Source: an uncultured Collinsella sp.
GTDB taxonomy: Bacteria > Actinomycetota > Coriobacteriia > Coriobacteriales > Coriobacteriaceae
Direction: 5' to 3'
Length of the DNA stretch: 5,601 nt
NCBI GenBank assembly: GCA_900549245.1
Contig: URNQ01000130.1
Span: 1 to 5,601, forward strand
Part shown: positions 5,160 through 5,601 of the stretch, piece by piece
How the letters are laid out: every line of letters begins with the position of its first letter
Numbering within the stretch: position 1 is the stretch's first letter
The notes under the pieces: model-generated
What the model was told of the DNA's origin: nothing
Databases searched by the model: none
Seen by the model: the letters and a program-made list of their open reading frames with translations, nothing else
Translations under genes and position numbers: made by a program

Positions 5160-5601
5160 ATGGAGATGGATGACAACAAACGTAGACGGAATATGATCCT
5201 CTACGTGCTCATCGCCTTCGTCGTCTACCTCGTGCTCTCGACCGTTCTGTTCCCCAACATCGGTCACACGCAGCAGATTACGAAGACCGATTACTCGACG
5301 TTTGTCAAAGCGCTCGATAAGAAGAGTGTCGACAAGGTCGAGTACAACACGGACGATTACACGATTTATTACACCAAGAAGGGCGAGGACGAGAACATCG
5401 CCTACAAGACGACCGGCGTGCCGAATGACGCGGGCTTTACCGATCGCGTGCTTGAGTCCGGTGCTTCGCTTGAGTCGGTCGTTCCCGATAAGAACTCGGG
5501 TCTGATGACCTACTACCTGCTCACCCTCATTCTTCCCATGGCGATTTTCTTCCTGATCGGCTGGGGGGCCCACCGCCCCCAGAAGGAAACCGGAGGGCCA
5601 A
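5160..5601 (+). CDS. ftsH: ATP-dependent zinc metalloprotease FtsH, N-terminal part only
   Basis: Membrane-anchored AAA+ protease for membrane-protein quality control; only the first 147 residues are in the window, before the ATPase and HExxH protease domains. Basic head (KRRRN, 7-11), membrane segment 1 (about 12-32), an extracytoplasmic FtsH_ext domain (about 33-116, with ITKTDYSTFVKAL), and membrane segment 2 (about 117-136, YYLLTLILPMAIFFLIGW). In-frame ATGs occur at 5145, 5160 and 5166; TAG at 5142-5144 closes the frame upstream. 5160 is chosen because GGAG at 5147-5150 lies 9 bases before it. After GW (134-135) the sequence GAHRPQKETGGP is not what I expect for this lineage and coincides with a GC hairpin, so the last ~14 residues are doubtful. 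Confidence 0.88.
   Translation, partial: MEMDDNKRRRNMILYVLIAFVVYLVLSTVLFPNIGHTQQITKTDYSTFVKALDKKSVDKVEYNTDDYTIYYTKKGEDENIAYKTTGVPNDAGFTDRVLESGASLESVVPDKNSGLMTYYLLTLILPMAIFFLIGWGAHRPQKETGGP
5561..5582. repeat. GC-rich inverted repeat near the window end, inside ftsH
   Basis: CTGGGGG (5561-5567) and CCCCCAG (5576-5582) are perfect 7-base inverted arms around an 8-base loop. Homopolymer runs of this kind inside a coding segment next to the sequence end are a common site of assembly or base-calling error. The reading frame stays open through it. Confidence 0.5.

Noticed and set aside
5070..5573. A 167-codon minus-strand frame over the ftsH start
   Set aside because: The plus strand encodes a clear FtsH N-terminus with two membrane segments and an extracytoplasmic domain; the minus frame is its mirror.

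Overview
This 5.6 kb window looks like ordinary chromosome from a GC-rich Gram-positive gut bacterium, most likely a Coriobacteriia member of the Collinsella type. That is an inference from base composition, strong AGGAGG-type ribosome binding sites and remembered resemblance of the thymidylate synthase, DHFR and FtsH proteins; no search was run. It carries seven protein genes, two of them cut by the window edges. No RNA genes, insertion sequences or CRISPR arrays were seen.

Left edge (1-465, minus): the N-terminal part of a two-domain protein, a DUF134/UPF0251 helix-turn-helix domain fused to the start of a NifX/NifB-type (dinitrogenase iron-molybdenum cofactor) domain. It lacks an ATG and uses a GTG start. 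The 216-base divergent gap (466-681) holds a perfect 14-bp palindrome, an imperfect second copy 52 bp away, a third inverted repeat and candidate promoters for both directions.

Centre (682-3082, plus): thyA and folA, ten bases apart, form the classic thymidylate/folate pair. ThyA makes dTMP and releases dihydrofolate, which FolA reduces back to tetrahydrofolate. After a GC-rich hairpin comes a TrmH/SpoU RNA 2'-O-methyltransferase that probably has its own promoter.

Right part: a MATE-family efflux transporter (3209-4558, plus) with its own TATAAT box converges on a corrinoid adenosyltransferase, cobO (4582-5067, minus). An imperfect inverted repeat in the 23-base gap contains both stop codons. 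cobO is divergent from ftsH (5160 to the edge, plus), with overlapping oppositely directed -10-like boxes between them. The last ~40 bases of ftsH hold a GC hairpin and depart from what I expect of FtsH.

The most interesting point is the DUF134-NifX gene: an autoregulator candidate facing a paired palindrome, with a near-consensus in-frame internal ribosome binding site exactly at the domain junction, which could let one gene make both a regulator and a free NifX-like domain.
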